This document shows, piece after piece, positions 11,694 to 21,009 of a DNA stretch of 64,000 nucleotides (its first letter is position 1; each line of letters opens with the position of its first letter). Source of the stretch: Polytrichum commune (taxonomy: Eukaryota; Streptophyta; Polytrichopsida; Polytrichales; Polytrichaceae). The notes below the pieces were generated by a model. The model saw only the letters and a list, made by a program, of their open reading frames with translations. It ran no database searches and was not told where the DNA came from. The translations under genes were made by a program, and so were the position numbers. The DNA lies in NCBI GenBank assembly GCA_950295325.1, contig OX485807.1, forward strand, positions 4,156,501 to 4,220,500. The letters are read 5' to 3'.

Positions 11694-12857
11694 ACTTGTT
11701 AGATGCACCTAGGTATACTAGGTGTACCTTAGTTGGTGGGTTTGTTCTCTTCATGAGTTTGTAACTAATTGTAGGTTGAATGGTGCAAGGAGGGGTACCA
11801 AATATTATGTCCTCGTGAAGTCACATTTTTGTCATCATCTAATGAGTGATTCATGATGTGTTACAATAAGGGTTCATCCAATATTGTTTAAGAGTACCAA
11901 ATCTAGGTTGAAACGACAAGTACACTAAATGATCATGATATTATTAGTGGACAATTAGCATGGAATATTCATCTGGGGCATTTTCATTGTTTAGCCATGG
12001 CAGAAATAAGATGGGTCCAAGACCCCAGGTTTTCACCTTAATTACCTTCTAATACGGTTATTTAGACTTAATTACATATAATTACACTTAATTAGTTTGA
12101 GTGTGTATGAATACTTTATGAAAGTAGAAGGTATTAACTAAAATATTATTAAAAATACTAAAATATTATTAAACCTAATTTTAGTTCCACTTTAGAATGA
12201 CAAAGACCCTGTCAATGGTAAGTCACAAAATTATAACCTCAGTGCTAATGAGGGTTTTGTAATATTTTTTACTTCCAAGTTAATTACATGCTTGGTTATC
12301 GGTTTCACTTCAAAAATGAAATCCCAGTCAATTGCTTAGTTATTCAATGGAAGTGAACATATATATTGGATTTTGGACCTTGGAGATGCAATGCACTCAA
12401 TATGGGATTTGTGGAGAAGTGGCCTTCAAGAATGCAAAGGCAATGGTCTTTTTGAAAATCAGGCAGGGCGGACAGAAATTTTCGGGCGGGTCCAGAAAAT
12501 CCCGGTTTCTTTGTGGGGCAGCTGCCCCTACCCGAATCAACCTTCCCCGAAAGGCTCGTAGGGGATAGGATATCGTCCTTGTTTTAGTTGGGGCCCAAGT
12601 GGAGAGGAATATTGAACTGTCATGCCCGTCCTGGGCAAAGGGGGGCGGGGGGCATCGCAAAATAAAATTAGCCTCTGGGCTTTTTATAATTTTTGGAACT
12701 GGTCAACTTCCTCAAGACTGGGCTGTAGCGGTGCTCATCCCATCACAACTTCAGGCCCATGCCAACAACAAGTCATTCTAATCTTGCTTGCAATCCCATC
12801 ATGATTGACAAATTTGGACATCCATGGGGGTCATGCGTATTAATTGGCCACTCCATC
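11694..12857. other. Intergenic, no gene recognised
   Basis: AT-rich up to 12440, then a GC-richer patch at 12460-12660 with GGGCGG- and CCCGTCC-like strings. Overlapping short frames on both strands in that patch are not protein-like. No splice-consistent exons or RNA genes are seen. Confidence 0.4.
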
Positions 12858-13898
12858 CAGGGTTAATTTTTGCACCCGTCACAGCCCGTCACATGTCAAA
12901 TTTCCGTCGAATTTTACCACAACTCGTCACAAGACAGAAAAATGTAAAACTGAATCCGTCAAAAGACATAAAGCTTTTAAAATGCCCGTCAAATGACAGG
13001 ACCCAGTCTGAGATGACCTGTCACAGATTTAACTTTACAAGTTCCCTACATTCATCTACTAATCATCTTAAATTCCCAACAGGCATTCATTCATGCTAGG
13101 GCTACCGTAAAGCACGATAGAAGCCGCCACGACAAGTTAAACATTGTTTCATAGACAACAGCTTATCAGCCTTATCTGTTGAGGTTTGCTTCTCTCAGCT
13201 CGTCAAGTTGGGATCTGTTGAGTACCCGAGGTATGTTCTTATGCATTTTTCGTAGCGTATCTGCGGTTGCCATAATGTCCTGCAATGTTGTCTCTTTGAG
13301 AAGCTCGCACATCACTTAACGTAGAGCAGTAGACTCAGTGGAGGACCAATTGGCCCAATCTCACAAGATTATGGCAGAAGGTGCTTGTAATACCATCGAG
13401 TATTGCAATATGCGAGAGGGGATTTTCAAAGCAAAATTTGGTGAAGAGTGCATTGCGTTCTCGACTTCGATTGAATACATTGGACGCGTTAATGCGCGTA
13501 TCTCTATGTGGCATAGATGTGGGAGATATAGATTGGTTAGCTGTTATGCAAGAATGGAGAAATATGCGAGATAGACGTATTCTAGCATTGGATTGAGTGA
13601 TCCCAATTTTTTTGGGTTGAGGTTGTGGATAGTGGACATTTACATATAAATGTTTTTGATATAAGAGTTTATTGGTATTTTAGTACAAGAATTTATGATG
13701 TATTGCAAAGGGACTTCATTCTTTGAATACATGTTGAAGTTTACTTTGTAAATGAGCATTAAATAAATTCAACCCGTCAAATGAGAATTTTGCCAGTCAA
13801 AAAACTGGTTTATATTGGATGAACCCGTCACAAAAACAGGTCAAGAAATTACAGCCCGTCACAAGATAGATGGGACCCCTTGTCAAAAATTACCACTG
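12858..13898 (+). mobile_element. hAT element 1, internally deleted, 1041 bp
   Basis: It begins CAGGGTTAATTTTTG and ends with the inverse of CAGTGGTAATTTTTG (13 of 15 match). The flanking 8-bp sequence ACTCCATC is identical on both sides (12850-12857 and 13899-13906). An 8-bp duplication with CAG-starting termini is diagnostic of hAT transposons. Both subterminal zones are studded with CCCGTCA motifs (about 12870-13010 and 13770-13865), probably transposase-binding repeats. Only the C-terminal end of a transposase frame remains inside. Confidence 0.9.
13381..13596 (+). pseudogene. hAT transposase C-terminal fragment
   Basis: The frame reads CERGFSKQNLVKSALRSRL, then LNTLDALMR, then MQEWRNMRDRR before a stop. 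This matches the hAT dimerisation domain, whose hallmark is SCERGFS-x-N-x-IKS followed by LxxLMRI. The N-terminal BED zinc finger and the catalytic RNase-H-like core are absent, so this is a non-functional remnant of the element that carries it. A second open frame over the same bases is a shadow. Confidence 0.85.
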
Positions 13899-14120
13899 AC
13901 TCCATCAGAGAGGGAAAATTAGTAGTCTATGTATTCAGATACCACTGCCCTAAAGCAAGGTCTTCATAGTTTGGCTAAGGAACTAATAATAATTCCACTA
14001 TCGATGCCCATACCTAATCATCACACCTGTTTGGGCAGCCTTGCCCGATACTGGCCCCGATTTGGGCAAACCAACCCATATACTTGTTTCTTGTTCAATG
14101 ATTGGGGAGAATCGACAGTT

Positions 14121-14370
14121 AGTTACAAATGAACTGGTTGAGTTTGAGAAATAATTTTTGGCATGGATTGGGTTGGCCTTCTGTCTAAAAAAAAAAAGAG
14201 TTTGAGAAATAACCGGTTTAAGTTCAAGACTGTAGGAAAATTACCGATCAATTTAGAAGAATCTATAGAATATACCCCAGTTTAATAAAGGAAAACCGGA
14301 GGATGTCAACATGTAACCGGTTGGATTAACAAACACTAGGATCTCAACCGATTATGCCCAAAAATCTACC
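14121..14370. repeat. Dispersed repeat, partner at 24421-24611
   Basis: This segment aligns in the same orientation with about 24421-24611. Shared blocks include GAGTTTGAG, AAGTTCAAGACT, AACCGGTT and GATCTC(A/G)ACCGATT. Divergence is substantial. This copy holds an extra 43 bp with a poly(A) end (see the retroposed insertion at 14155). Neither copy encodes protein that I recognise. The family is unknown. Confidence 0.65.
14155..14197 (+). mobile_element. Short poly(A)-tailed retroposed insertion
   Basis: 43 bp ending in eleven A residues, flanked on both sides by the 15-bp direct repeat GAGTTTGAGAAATAA (14140-14154 and 14198-14212). The related copy near 24440 has only one GAGTTTGAG and lacks the insert. 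A poly(A) end plus a 15-bp target duplication is the signature of target-primed reverse transcription (LINE/SINE machinery). The insert is too short to classify. Confidence 0.78.
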
Positions 14371-14974
14371 CGATCACTGATCTTGTTGGATGCCTAAACC
14401 CTTGCCTCCAAAGAACTAGTGTACGGGTTGTTTCGCCCCAACATGCTGGCCCCCTTCTGTCCTTAGGGTGAGAATCAAAACCCCATGAAATAAAATAAAG
14501 TAAATGTTGATCATAAATGTTTAAATTTTTATAAATGAACTGTCAAACGAAAAGAACAACACAAATGAATGGGGCAGTGGGTGATCAAACTTTTCAAACT
14601 AGATATACGTGTAGTTCACAAATAGGAGTACATTATCATTCCATGCCAAACTTGGTACATGTAGTTTTTGCCCATCATTTTTTTCTGGCACATGAATACT
14701 CTTTCACATGGTTCACAAAGCCAATGTGTTCGTACACGAAAATGAACAAGTGGGTTTGCGATGGCACCTACAAAGTGGGCCATATGTGTGGTTTTAGGAT
14801 TGAGCCCGCATCATACCTACCCCTCCATGCAGGGAATAAAATTGAAGGGCTATTACCCTTATTTTGGGGTCCAGCCCTTCACATTCCCTTCAAAATATTT
14901 TGCAATCCTTCAAAAAAGAAGGGGTAATTTTCTGTAAACCCTTCAAAATGAACGGCAAAAAAAAGTAACCGGTC

Positions 14975-15003
14975 CCTAAACCCTAACCCTAACCCTAAAC
15001 CCA
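14975..15003. repeat. Interstitial telomere-like tract
   Basis: About four tandem units mixing CCCTAAA and CCCTAA lie 145 bp inside the left end of hAT element 2. The plant telomere repeat is CCCTAAA. The tract may be a fortuitous subterminal expansion rather than a telomere relic, because it is inside a mobile element. Confidence 0.8.
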
Positions 15004-15762
15004 CATCACTCTCGAAAAGATTGGTGGCTTAAGCTTAGAACGTACTTCTTTGAAATCTTTTATCTGGTGGCTATGTGAGTTCTTGTCAATTTCAATAAAT
15101 CTCCACGATTATATGATTTTCAATGACTGAGAATTTTTGTGCAATTAATGCTGTCAAACAAAAACTCGGTGAAGAAACATGGAACAAATAATATGCTTGG
15201 ACATCGTGAGATGATCAATGATGTGGTAAGTAAGGTCTTCTCGTTCATTTACTTGTTTCTGAGAAACTTATTATTATAGCATGGAAGTCTCATGTGTTTT
15301 ATCCTCCGTGAATTGCAGGCTGGGAAGTATGTATGGCGCACTTACAAGGAAATTTATGACGATGTGATTTTAATTGGTGCTGCTATTCGCCATGTTGGTG
15401 TGCAGCCGGTTAGCTTATGTTCCCTTGTGTCCTTCATGTGTATCTTATTCAAGAAATACTTAATGTAGGAACTTGGAAGTCTTTAGACATTACATTCTAA
15501 AATTGTGTTTACTTTTGAGTACAGGGGAAACAAAGCTGAGACAATATAGTAATGAAAACCACCTGAAAAATATTGTGTCAAAATATCAATTGTGTTGTCA
15601 CATATGATAGTATACTAGAGTAGCTACGATTGTTTGTGCACCTATTTCTGATTACTATTTGTTTATGAGGAACCTTGTGTCATCTGTATGCTTTTCAAGT
15701 TTGATATGTGTCCTCGCTATCCTTAGTCTCATTTTATGTGTCCATTTTTATGAAGTTTGCAG

Positions 15763-17905
15763 CATGGGGCGTATGAAGGTTATGATGCAACCCACATTGG
15801 CGGGGTTCATGAAAAGACCCAGAATTGAAGAGATTTTTCAGCCGATTGTCGACATTTCTCATGAACCGGTTGTGGAGATTCCTCATGAGTCCGTTGGAGA
15901 GATTTCACATGAGTCGGTTGAAGGGATTTCTCATAAACCGGTTAGACCCAATAATTCTCTTCATGGCAATTTGGATTTGAATGTCCTTATTGAAGAGGAT
16001 TCCTATGAGCACCAACCATCATTTTTTAATGAGCCCGAGCCACCATTTTTGGAAGAAGGATCAAGTCACCCTCAGCCAACATTTTTGGGAGAAGGGTCAA
16101 GCCAGCTTCAACCATCATGGTCTAATCATATTACTGAGGAACACGAACAACTTCACATCCCGATGTTGGATCGTTTGGCGAGTGATGGAGATGAAGAAAA
16201 AGTCTAACAACAAAAAAACGTGGCTTTCGGGACCAATGGAAACTTCAATTTCCATGGATATGTCCTATTACAGTGAATGGTCTTACTCGTGTGAAATGCA
16301 TCTACTGTGAAAGGTTTCAAGTGAAGGGTCCTCTTGGAAAGGGCGAGGGTTCACGAAACTTGCAAAAATGACCTCTTACTGACCACAACAAATCTACACG
16401 CCACTGCTATGCAGGAAACAATGACTTGCAATGAATGGACAATGCAAGCCTATTTCACAGCATGTGTTTTGCACAACTGAAGGTATGAAGGCCAAAATCA
16501 TATCTGCAATGAAGTTCATGTATTTCATTGTACTCAATTGCCTTCATGTGTCTTGCTATACATCCATGTGCAATTTTGCAAAAGACATGGACTTTGGAGG
16601 CTTGCGTAGTACAAACGATTATGCTACCTATGGAAATGCCGTATCGGGGAGAGAGTATGGTTGGGTTGGTATGTCTTCACTTCGAAATGGAGAATTGCAA
16701 GGTTTGTTGAAGATCATGGATATGGAGAAAGTCAAACTATTACATGTGCATAGTGTGGGATGGCTAAGCATGGAGCAAGTTATGACGCGCTTTGCAGATA
16801 TCTTGCCAACTCTTTTGATATTGTTCATGTATGTAATTTTTTTTTCTCTATCTTTCACTTGAACTTGTATATAAGTTGAAACATAAAAGAATATAGAAGA
16901 TGTCTTTGCATTCTAGTTTGTTTATTAAACATTCTATAAAGGGCTTTAATTGTACTTTGATTGTATTAATATTTCCATATGTGTATGTGTAGGGACTGTG
17001 ATCAACAACTATACAATGATTTGAGAATCTTCAAAGTGGTGTTCTATATTTACTTGTTGGCTGATGTTCTACAAGAGCTTAATGTTTTGAGCAAAAAAAT
17101 TCAAACTGAGAATGTAGATCTCAGTCAGCTTGGGGCACAAATTGAATTAACAACAAGGTCATTGACTCGAATGTTTTTAGATGCCGAGAACTTTGGTGGT
17201 GATTCGAAGTATATAAAGACTTTCATGGAGGTTGCCAAAGATGGAATTATTGAGTATAGAGACAAGACCGGTACCATTCACAACCATACTTTGTTTTTCC
17301 AAGAAATTCCAAGTTGTGGAGATTCGGGCTATACTTTTGATGCTTGCAAGAGGTTGGCAAAAGAATACGTACAAGCTGTAATCGATTCCTTACATGCCAG
17401 GTTCCTTGATATGCGGGTATTCAACGCCACCAAAAAATTTAGCCCTATTTCTTATCCTATGGAGTTGCCACTTGTATATCGGAATGCACACTTATGGTTA
17501 CAAGTCTTGCTTAATCACTTTTTAGGAGGATGCAGACTTGTAAATCATGATGGATGCATTTCTAAGCTGAAGAGTTTTGTAGATACTCTTCAAGTAGCTT
17601 GTGCATGATTAAAAATGCACCATGCATGGGCAATTTTTGCATCTACCGAAGACTACTTGAGTAGATTTCCACACATGACACAATTGTGGCAAGTGATCTT
17701 GACTCTTCCTGCAAACACATCTAGTTGTGAGAGGGGATTCTCAACTCAAAATCTTATAAAATCTTCTGGGAGATGTGCTCTAAATATCACCACCTTGGAC
17801 GCTTTGATGAGGATTGCGATGGCGAAGATTCCTATGGAGTCTCTTGATTTTGAAGATATTTGGGAGAGGTGGATGAGTGTGAAGGATAGAAGATTTCAAG
17901 AGTGA
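15763..17905 (+). pseudogene. hAT transposase (BED finger, dimerisation domain), broken
   Basis: In order: a frame from 15763 (MGRMKVMMQ) with a four-fold motif around ISHEPV / IPHESV / ISHESV / ISHKPV up to 16207; a BED-finger-like block in another frame at about 16250-16400 (VKCIYCERF, then H..H) interrupted by stops; a block at 16480-16850 with MKFMYFIV and NDYATYGNAVSGRE; a likely intron near 16860-16985; a long frame to 17608; and the hAT C-terminus at 17615-17905 (SSCERGFSTQNLIKSS). After NAVSGREY the frame jumps almost directly to VKLLHVHSVGWLS, so the DDE catalytic segment expected between them is missing. Stops and frame changes confirm loss of function. Confidence 0.85.
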
Positions 17906-18270
17906 TTTAGATTGTGAGTTTCTTACATCTTTCTACTACTGCTTTCTTGTTGTCCTCAAGATTATCATTGATACCAATATGTTGAGATGTCATTACCGTT
18001 TCAATATATTCAAACATCAATGTTTCATTAATGAAATAGTTCTATCTTTTCACCATGTGTGTTCTTTGGTCTCACTTATATTATAGTTTTCAACATCACT
18101 TAAATGATAAACATGATAATAACACAATATTCATTAAAATGAGAGTTTTCTAGTGAATTGAGAGTACATAAAGCAAATTATTTATCCAAGAATAAAATGA
18201 AAACCACTGGAAAGTTGTAGAGTACAAGTAAAAAAATAACATTTGATTTTCCGCCGTAAATTCCGCCATA

Positions 18271-18711
18271 GTTTCCATTAAAATGAGAGTATGTTAAGCT
18301 GGGAAATCGACTCATTTAGGTCGACTCAACCTAAATTGACTAACATAATTGTCCTCATTTAGGTCGACTCAACCTAAATTGACAAAATATTGTCCTCATT
18401 TAGGTCGACTCAACCTAAATTGACAACATAATGTCCTCATTTAGGTCGACTCAACCTAAATTGACTAACATAATTATCCTCATTTAGGTCGACTCAACCT
18501 AAATTGACAAAATATTGTCCTCATTTAGGTCGACTCAATCTAAATTGACAACATAATGTCCTCATTTAGGTCGACTCAACCTAAATTGACAAAATATTGT
18601 CCTCATTTAGGTCGACTCAACCTAAATTGACAAAATATTGTCCTCATTTAGGTCGACTCAACCTATATGAGTCGATTTCCCAACTTAACATACTCTCATT
18701 TTAATGAAAAC
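18271..18711. mobile_element. 441-bp MITE nested in hAT element 2
   Basis: The long terminal inverted repeats run GTTTCCATTAAAATGAGAG, then TATGTTAAG, then TGGGAAATCGACTCAT; the right end is the inverse with few mismatches (about 50 bp). TA is present on both sides (18269-18270 and 18712-18713). The interior consists almost entirely of a minisatellite. Confidence 0.75.
18314..18664. repeat. Nine-copy 41-44-bp minisatellite
   Basis: Nine units each contain ATTTAGGTCGACTCAACC, followed by TAAATTGACAAAATATTGTCC or a close variant. Each core is a near-palindrome centred on a GTCGAC site. The unit length alternates between about 41 and 44 bp because of TGACTAACATAAT versus TGACAAAATAT variants. 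The units are very similar to each other, implying recent expansion or homogenisation relative to the host element. Confidence 0.92.
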
Positions 18712-18999
18712 TACACGTCTGAAGTATAATTCAGTATTTATCAACCTAACATGACTTTTAGGTTGATAAATGGCCAATATTATTTTGAGAGGATCCCACT
18801 CTCTCAAAATATTGAATATCGTGTTTAATGTGCACTTTCAACAAAAACTTCAATACATACATGAAGGGCAATTTTTGAGGTAACCCTTCATTTTGAAAGG
18901 GAAAATTTTAAGTTACCCTTCCCTATGAAATACAAGCGACCCTTCAAATTTATTCCCTGCCTTTATGTGCTTGTCAATGCCTCATCCATCCCCGTTTAG

Positions 19000-19297
19000 A
19001 ATTAGAGGTGTGACAAAGTTTCCTTGGGTGTACCTCGCTTCTTCATGATGTCTTTGTGTATAAGCCACATGTTCAAAATGGAGATGTCCAAAACAAAATA
19101 AAATAGCCTATGCCACCACTTATGCAATCTAACCTAACATGAGGACAACCCCCTACTTGGTCTGCTACATCCACTCCTTGCATGAAGGCAATGAACTCTA
19201 TATGGACTGGTGATGTGGCAATATTATGTTGCACCCCTCCACTACATTGAGGAACAATCATCTCTTGGCTTGGGGATAGCAATGGGTGTTGGTGCAT
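19000..19297 (-). pseudogene. piggyBac-like transposase C-terminal remnant
   Basis: On the minus strand one frame gives EFIAFMQGVDVADQ. After a frame change the sequence reads LHKWWHRLFYFVLDISILN followed by MWLIHK and KKRGTPKETL. This matches the conserved FMxGVDxxDQ...KWWxRxFYxxLDxxxxN block of piggyBac DDE transposases (DDE_Tnp_1_7). Two frames are needed, so the copy is dead. No TTAA-flanked ends were found. Confidence 0.7.
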
Positions 19298-19299
19298 AG

Positions 19300-21000
19300 A
19301 CTAATGATCTCCGAGGATCAATGCATGACAATGAAGAGGAATCGAGTTGGTTTACCAAACTTTTTGAGTTGTTGTGTGTTTTACTAGTCTTGAATCCTAG
19401 CTGGAACTTCCATGATCATAACACATGCCAAAATTGGGACTCACAATGAAGGATAGGAGTTTAGGAGTTACTTGGGAAAGATATGTTGGGGGTTGACCGC
19501 CTTGCTTCCTACCATAGACCCAAGTTAGACCCCAAGCCATTTCGGTGGAGCCTCTTCGCTACAACTAACAAATCGGGTTTGAATGCCAAATTTCAGCTCC
19601 TACCTACACACACATGTCAATGTATTCAAATCAAAGGACTCTTCTTAACAATGTGTTCACCTATGGGCTGGAGCCATTTTTGTGTCCCTCATGCCTACAA
19701 TTAGTCCACTTGAGAGCCATGGCAACTTGTTTTAAAAAAATGATAGGGATAGTTTCAAGAGATGGCATTCATGCCTAAGCCCTTCCCCGAATCATGGTCC
19801 TTTTGGGCCCTCAAAAGTTGTTATTTAAATAGCTCAAGTTGAATTCTATCTTACAAGAGGTTATTGTGAAGACCTCACCTTACAAGAGGTTGCAAATTGG
19901 TTATGAATCACCCAAGATTGCATAATGTTTAGCAATTGATGCCAAATGAGGAGGAGGTGGAGGGAAAATGAGCACATTCCCGGAGTTTATGGTCCACTCC
20001 ATGGTTGTTTTGCTAATTGTCAAGGCAATGTTTGATCAAGATTATAACTTTGAGGATTAGCCACTGTGGATTAGGCTGAGATACTTCGGATTTCTCTTAG
20101 GCAGTTATGTTGTGGCTCGAGTGTTGTGGATGGCCAGTTGAAATGTTAGCCCCCTCCGGAGTGGATGGCGCGAGTGTTTGTCATACCAAGGCCACATGAA
20201 ATCCCACTATTGACTATGTGTGGGGTGAATACTTCATGAGGATGACACATGAAGAAATAGGCTTGGTCAAAAATCCATGCCATAATATTGTTACTATTTG
20301 CGTGAGGATGGGTTGTTAGTGGTAGGGGGGTCAACATGAAGAAGGGGGCACCTGTTGCTATGGCAAGAGCCCAGTCCAACGGGCCGGGCAAGCTTATCCA
20401 AGATGTTGTCAAATTTTCCTAATGGACAAGATGTGATTGGTTTTCTCAAAAGGACAGGCATGGCACAATAAGGCAAGCCCCCCCAAAAAAATCCCTAATG
20501 ATCCACAAATTGGCAAAGTGTAGGGCGTGGCCATTGGTGAAGTCATCTTTTGCCCCTACCTTAATACCCCCAAAATTTCATGGGATTGACCTCATTGGGA
20601 CAAAGAATGCGGACAACAAAAAAACACTATGACCTGAAATTGGTCGTCCATGCTCACATGGGTTTAAATCAATTTCATTTCATACCATTGGGAAGCATGG
20701 CCCATCGGGGCCAAGGAACGGAAATGTGCGAGTTTTGAGCTCAAAACTGCCACTTTTGACCCTCAACATGATGGTGCGGCAATTTTGTAGGCAAAATGTG
20801 GCACTTTCCTCCTCATTCCAATCTCCTCATGCGGAAAGGCTTATTGCCAATGACCATTTAAGAGTTACATTGACCCCTACCATGCCCCCAAAGCAAGAAC
20901 TTCAAGTTCAACAACGATCTACAACTCCTTGTTGGTCCAATTCCCATAAGTGGTAATCCTAAGCCATGTGTTGTGTGGGCATTGTGCTTGACAAATTTCA
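19300..21000. other. Intergenic; probably older piggyBac-related debris
   Basis: Short frames on both strands are present but none is recognisable. The minus strand upstream of the piggyBac motif might hold more of that transposase, but stops in all frames prevent a claim. Confidence 0.35.
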
Positions 21001-21009
21001 TGGAGATTA

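Larger units (their letters stand above)
14830..18959 (+). mobile_element. hAT element 2, 4130 bp, transposase decayed
   Basis: It starts CAGGGAATAAAATTGAAGGG and ends with the inverse of CAGGGAATAAATTTGAAGGG (19 of 20). The flanks are CCTCCATG (14822-14829) and CCTTTATG (18960-18967), an 8-bp duplication differing by two C-to-T changes. Subterminal CCCTTC/GAAGGG motifs repeat on both ends. Contents: a telomere-like tract, a broken hAT transposase gene, and a nested MITE with a minisatellite. The mutated duplication indicates an old insertion. Confidence 0.9.

Noticed and set aside
12462-12630. Possible third hAT element starting CAGGGCGGACAG
   Set aside because: The candidate right end matches poorly (10 of 14) and the flanking 8-bp sequences differ.
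18314-18664. CRISPR-like array of regularly spaced repeats
   Set aside because: The spacers are themselves near-identical, the array is inside a eukaryotic MITE and no cas genes exist. It is a minisatellite.
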